Positions 62,377 to 64,000 of a DNA stretch of 64,000 bases are shown piece after piece. Made by a program: the position numbers and the translations under genes. Numbering within the stretch: the stretch's first letter is position 1; the number at the start of each line of letters is the position of its first letter. The DNA comes from an uncultured Alphaproteobacteria bacterium (GTDB taxonomy: Bacteria > Pseudomonadota > Alphaproteobacteria > Rs-D84): the NCBI GenBank assembly GCA_944392815.1, contig CALXXY010000002.1:1-64000 (forward strand), in the 5' to 3' direction. The notes under the pieces were generated by a model. It ran no database searches. It was not told where the DNA came from and saw only the letters and a list, made by a program, of their open reading frames with translations.

Positions 62377-63801
62377 ATGAATATTCAATTTTCTGATTTA
62401 ATTGAAAACAGTCCCAATGCCCCAGGCGTCTATAAAATGTACGACGCAGACGGCAACCTGCTCTACGTGGGCAAGGCCAAAAATCTGTCCAACCGATTGA
62501 AACAATATCTGGACATATCCAAACTGGAATTGCACAAACAGGTCATGCGCACATTGGTCGCCCGTGTTGATTGGGAAATAACCCCAACGGAATCAGACGC
62601 ATTAATTTTGGAACAAAAATTAATCAAAACGTTAAAGCCAAAATATAACATCATGCTGACCGACGGGAAAATGTACCCAATGATTGCATTGACCCAATCG
62701 GAATTTCCGCGCCTGTTAAAATTCCGCGGCAAAATATCCCAGCGTCGCGATGTATACGGCCCATACCCATCAGTGACGGCATTAAACGAAACAATTAAAA
62801 CTATACAAAAAGTATGCCGCCTGCGCACATGCACAGACACATTTATGCGCAACCGGGCGCGTCCGTGCCTGCTGTATCAAATCGGCCGGTGCAGCGCGCC
62901 ATGTGTATTACCCCAAACCGACTATGCAGAAAACGTTGCGTTGGCACGTAAAATTTTAACCGGCAACAGCGAACCAATCATTGCAGATTTAACAAAACAA
63001 ATGCAAAAATTTTCTGCAAATATGGATTATGAATCCGCCGCCGCGGTGCGTGATAAAATCGCCGCATTAACACAAACGTCAACACGCGGTATACGCCGGA
63101 ATCGTGCACACAGCGCGAATTTTGATTGGACTGATTCAGTAAACGATTTGGAAAAATGGTTGGGCATAAAAATTGAATGCGCGGGCGTATTTGATAACTC
63201 GCACCTGTTTGGTCGTAATCCAGTCGGCGCAATGATAACATTTGGTCACGACGGTTTTATAAAATCTGGATACAGACATTTTAAATTGCGCAACACTGCG
63301 GCGGCCGGCAATGACATTGCCATGATGGCCGAATTTGTCCAGCGTGCCACAACACGTGGCCCAAAATTGGATTTAATTGTGGTCGACGGCGGCCCCGCAC
63401 AATGGAATATCGCACACAAAACAGCGCCCGACATTCCAATACTTGGCGTCACCAAGGGCGAGGTTCGCGATGGCGACGAACATTTCATTATGCCCGACGG
63501 CACAGTTTGCCGCGACATACCAAAAGATTCACGCCTGTTTTTATTACTGCGTGCCGTCCGGGACGAAGCCCACCGTTTCGTCATCACGTTTCACCGCACA
63601 GTGCGCGCCAAACAAATGACATCGTCCGTTTTGGACGAAATTGATGGCGTTGGCCCAACACGAAAACACGCACTGCTGAATCATTTCGGATCTGTGCGTG
63701 CCATCACAGACGCCAGTTTGGACGCCCTGTTGCGCGTACCGGGACTGGGCAAATCTGCCGCAGAAAAAATCTATGCCCATTTTCATTCCGAAGTGATATA
63801 A
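62377..63801 (+). CDS. uvrC: Excinuclease ABC subunit C, short form
   Basis: 474 residues, against about 600 in most bacteria. UvrC makes both incisions in nucleotide excision repair. Present: GIY-YIG domain (GVYKMYDADGNLLYVGKAKN), Cys cluster (CRLRTCTDTFMRNRARPCLL), UVR motif (ANMDYESAAAVRDKIAAL), the RNase H-like domain (GVFDNSHLFGRNPVGAMITF, LIVVDGGPAQWN, DEAHRFVITFHR) and the tandem HhH end. The roughly 120 residues between the UVR motif and the RNase H core are missing. The catalytic residues remain, so activity is likely kept. ATG 62377 is chosen over the open frame from 62341 because it starts the family's similarity. Confidence 0.95.
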   Translation: MNIQFSDLIENSPNAPGVYKMYDADGNLLYVGKAKNLSNRLKQYLDISKLELHKQVMRTLVARVDWEITPTESDALILEQKLIKTLKPKYNIMLTDGKMYPMIALTQSEFPRLLKFRGKISQRRDVYGPYPSVTALNETIKTIQKVCRLRTCTDTFMRNRARPCLLYQIGRCSAPCVLPQTDYAENVALARKILTGNSEPIIADLTKQMQKFSANMDYESAAAVRDKIAALTQTSTRGIRRNRAHSANFDWTDSVNDLEKWLGIKIECAGVFDNSHLFGRNPVGAMITFGHDGFIKSGYRHFKLRNTAAAGNDIAMMAEFVQRATTRGPKLDLIVVDGGPAQWNIAHKTAPDIPILGVTKGEVRDGDEHFIMPDGTVCRDIPKDSRLFLLLRAVRDEAHRFVITFHRTVRAKQMTSSVLDEIDGVGPTRKHALLNHFGSVRAITDASLDALLRVPGLGKSAAEKIYAHFHSEVI

Positions 63802-63827
63802 TATATACTGCTACAAAGGAGTATATA

Positions 63828-64000
63828 ATGAAATTTTTCGTAAACTTTTTATCAGCGTTTCGCATTGCTGCCGCATTTGCGATTATCCCGACACTGATGT
63901 TCGGCCTGTATTGGACAACGTTTATATTATTCGTACTGGCATCAATATCAGATTGGTTCGATGGATTTTTGGCACGTAAATATAACGTATGCACAAAATT
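63828..64000 (+). CDS. pgsA: CDP-diacylglycerol-glycerol-3-phosphate 3-phosphatidyltransferase (start only)
   Basis: 57 codons visible before the window ends. MKFFVNFLSAFRIAAAFAII begins a membrane helix; SDWFDGFLARKYNVCTK carries the CDP-alcohol transferase motif D-x2-D-G-x2-A-R. It makes phosphatidylglycerol-phosphate. AAAGGAG precedes the ATG at 63828; uvrC ends 26 bases upstream, a pairing seen in other proteobacteria. Confidence 0.85.
   Translation, partial: MKFFVNFLSAFRIAAAFAIIPTLMFGLYWTTFILFVLASISDWFDGFLARKYNVCTK

Overview
The window is a piece of an alphaproteobacterial chromosome. Support comes from the alphaproteobacterial form of the ribosomal proteins and RpoA, the ftsE-ftsX-DUF218-plsC operon, TolB and Pal, an AsmA-type protein and abundant outer-membrane and exported proteins. 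Intergenic spacers are short, adk is missing from its usual place after secY, UvrC is unusually short, and many exported proteins are unrecognisable. This suggests a compact, probably host-associated, uncultured lineage, perhaps one of the gut alphaproteobacteria; that placement is inference.

Layout. Bases 1-3240: a large exported Cys-containing protein cut by the window edge, a divergent BtaA/DUF3419-like methyltransferase, a structured RNA and MITE-like repeats. Bases 3311-23486: the str-S10-spc-alpha ribosomal super-operon on the minus strand, rpsL to rplQ. The alpha part is split: rpsM-rpsK has its own promoter, then a plus-strand gene for a small exported protein and an array of palindromes intervene, and rpoA restarts from its own promoter followed by a 40-codon ORF and rplQ. 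Bases 23.5-31.7 kb: repeats, an outer-membrane barrel, mltG, a second structured RNA, a HTH regulator behind a 9-G tract, an unknown protein, an acyl-CoA ligase, tRNA-Pro(CGG) with a rearranged 3' duplication, fabF and acpP. Bases 31.8-35.9 kb: a minus-strand run of lepA, three tandem paralogues of an unrecognised Cys-motif family, and an integrase-fold protein without its catalytic residues. Bases 35.9-37.8 kb: a VTT/DedA-like protein, rbfA and a GIY-YIG gene among repeats. Bases 37.8-47.1 kb: four very large exported repeat proteins in tandem behind an outer-membrane barrel gene. Bases 47.2-54.9 kb: pal, ftsE-ftsX-DUF218-plsC, an exported nuclease, tolB, a CopG-like/DinD-like two-gene operon, a VirB2-like two-helix protein and a lipoprotein. 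Bases 55-64 kb: fba, efp, ppa, dnaN, an AsmA-like protein, an RluA-family pseudouridine synthase, a type IV prepilin-like protein, short uvrC and the start of pgsA.

Most striking is a family of long hairpins placed directly after the stop codons of rpoA, rpsK and efp (4133-4234, 5949-6262, 56052-56222). The inner and outer arms differ completely in sequence between copies but stay paired, while the apical loop and one internal loop are conserved. This is covariation visible by eye. A second family (MITE/REP-like, ends GTCATTGCGA) also carries a variable hairpin with compensating arms. The three-paralogue Cys family next to the catalytically dead integrase, and the four-gene surface-protein operon, are the other candidates for undescribed biology.

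All calls are by reading alone. No database search or folding program was run.
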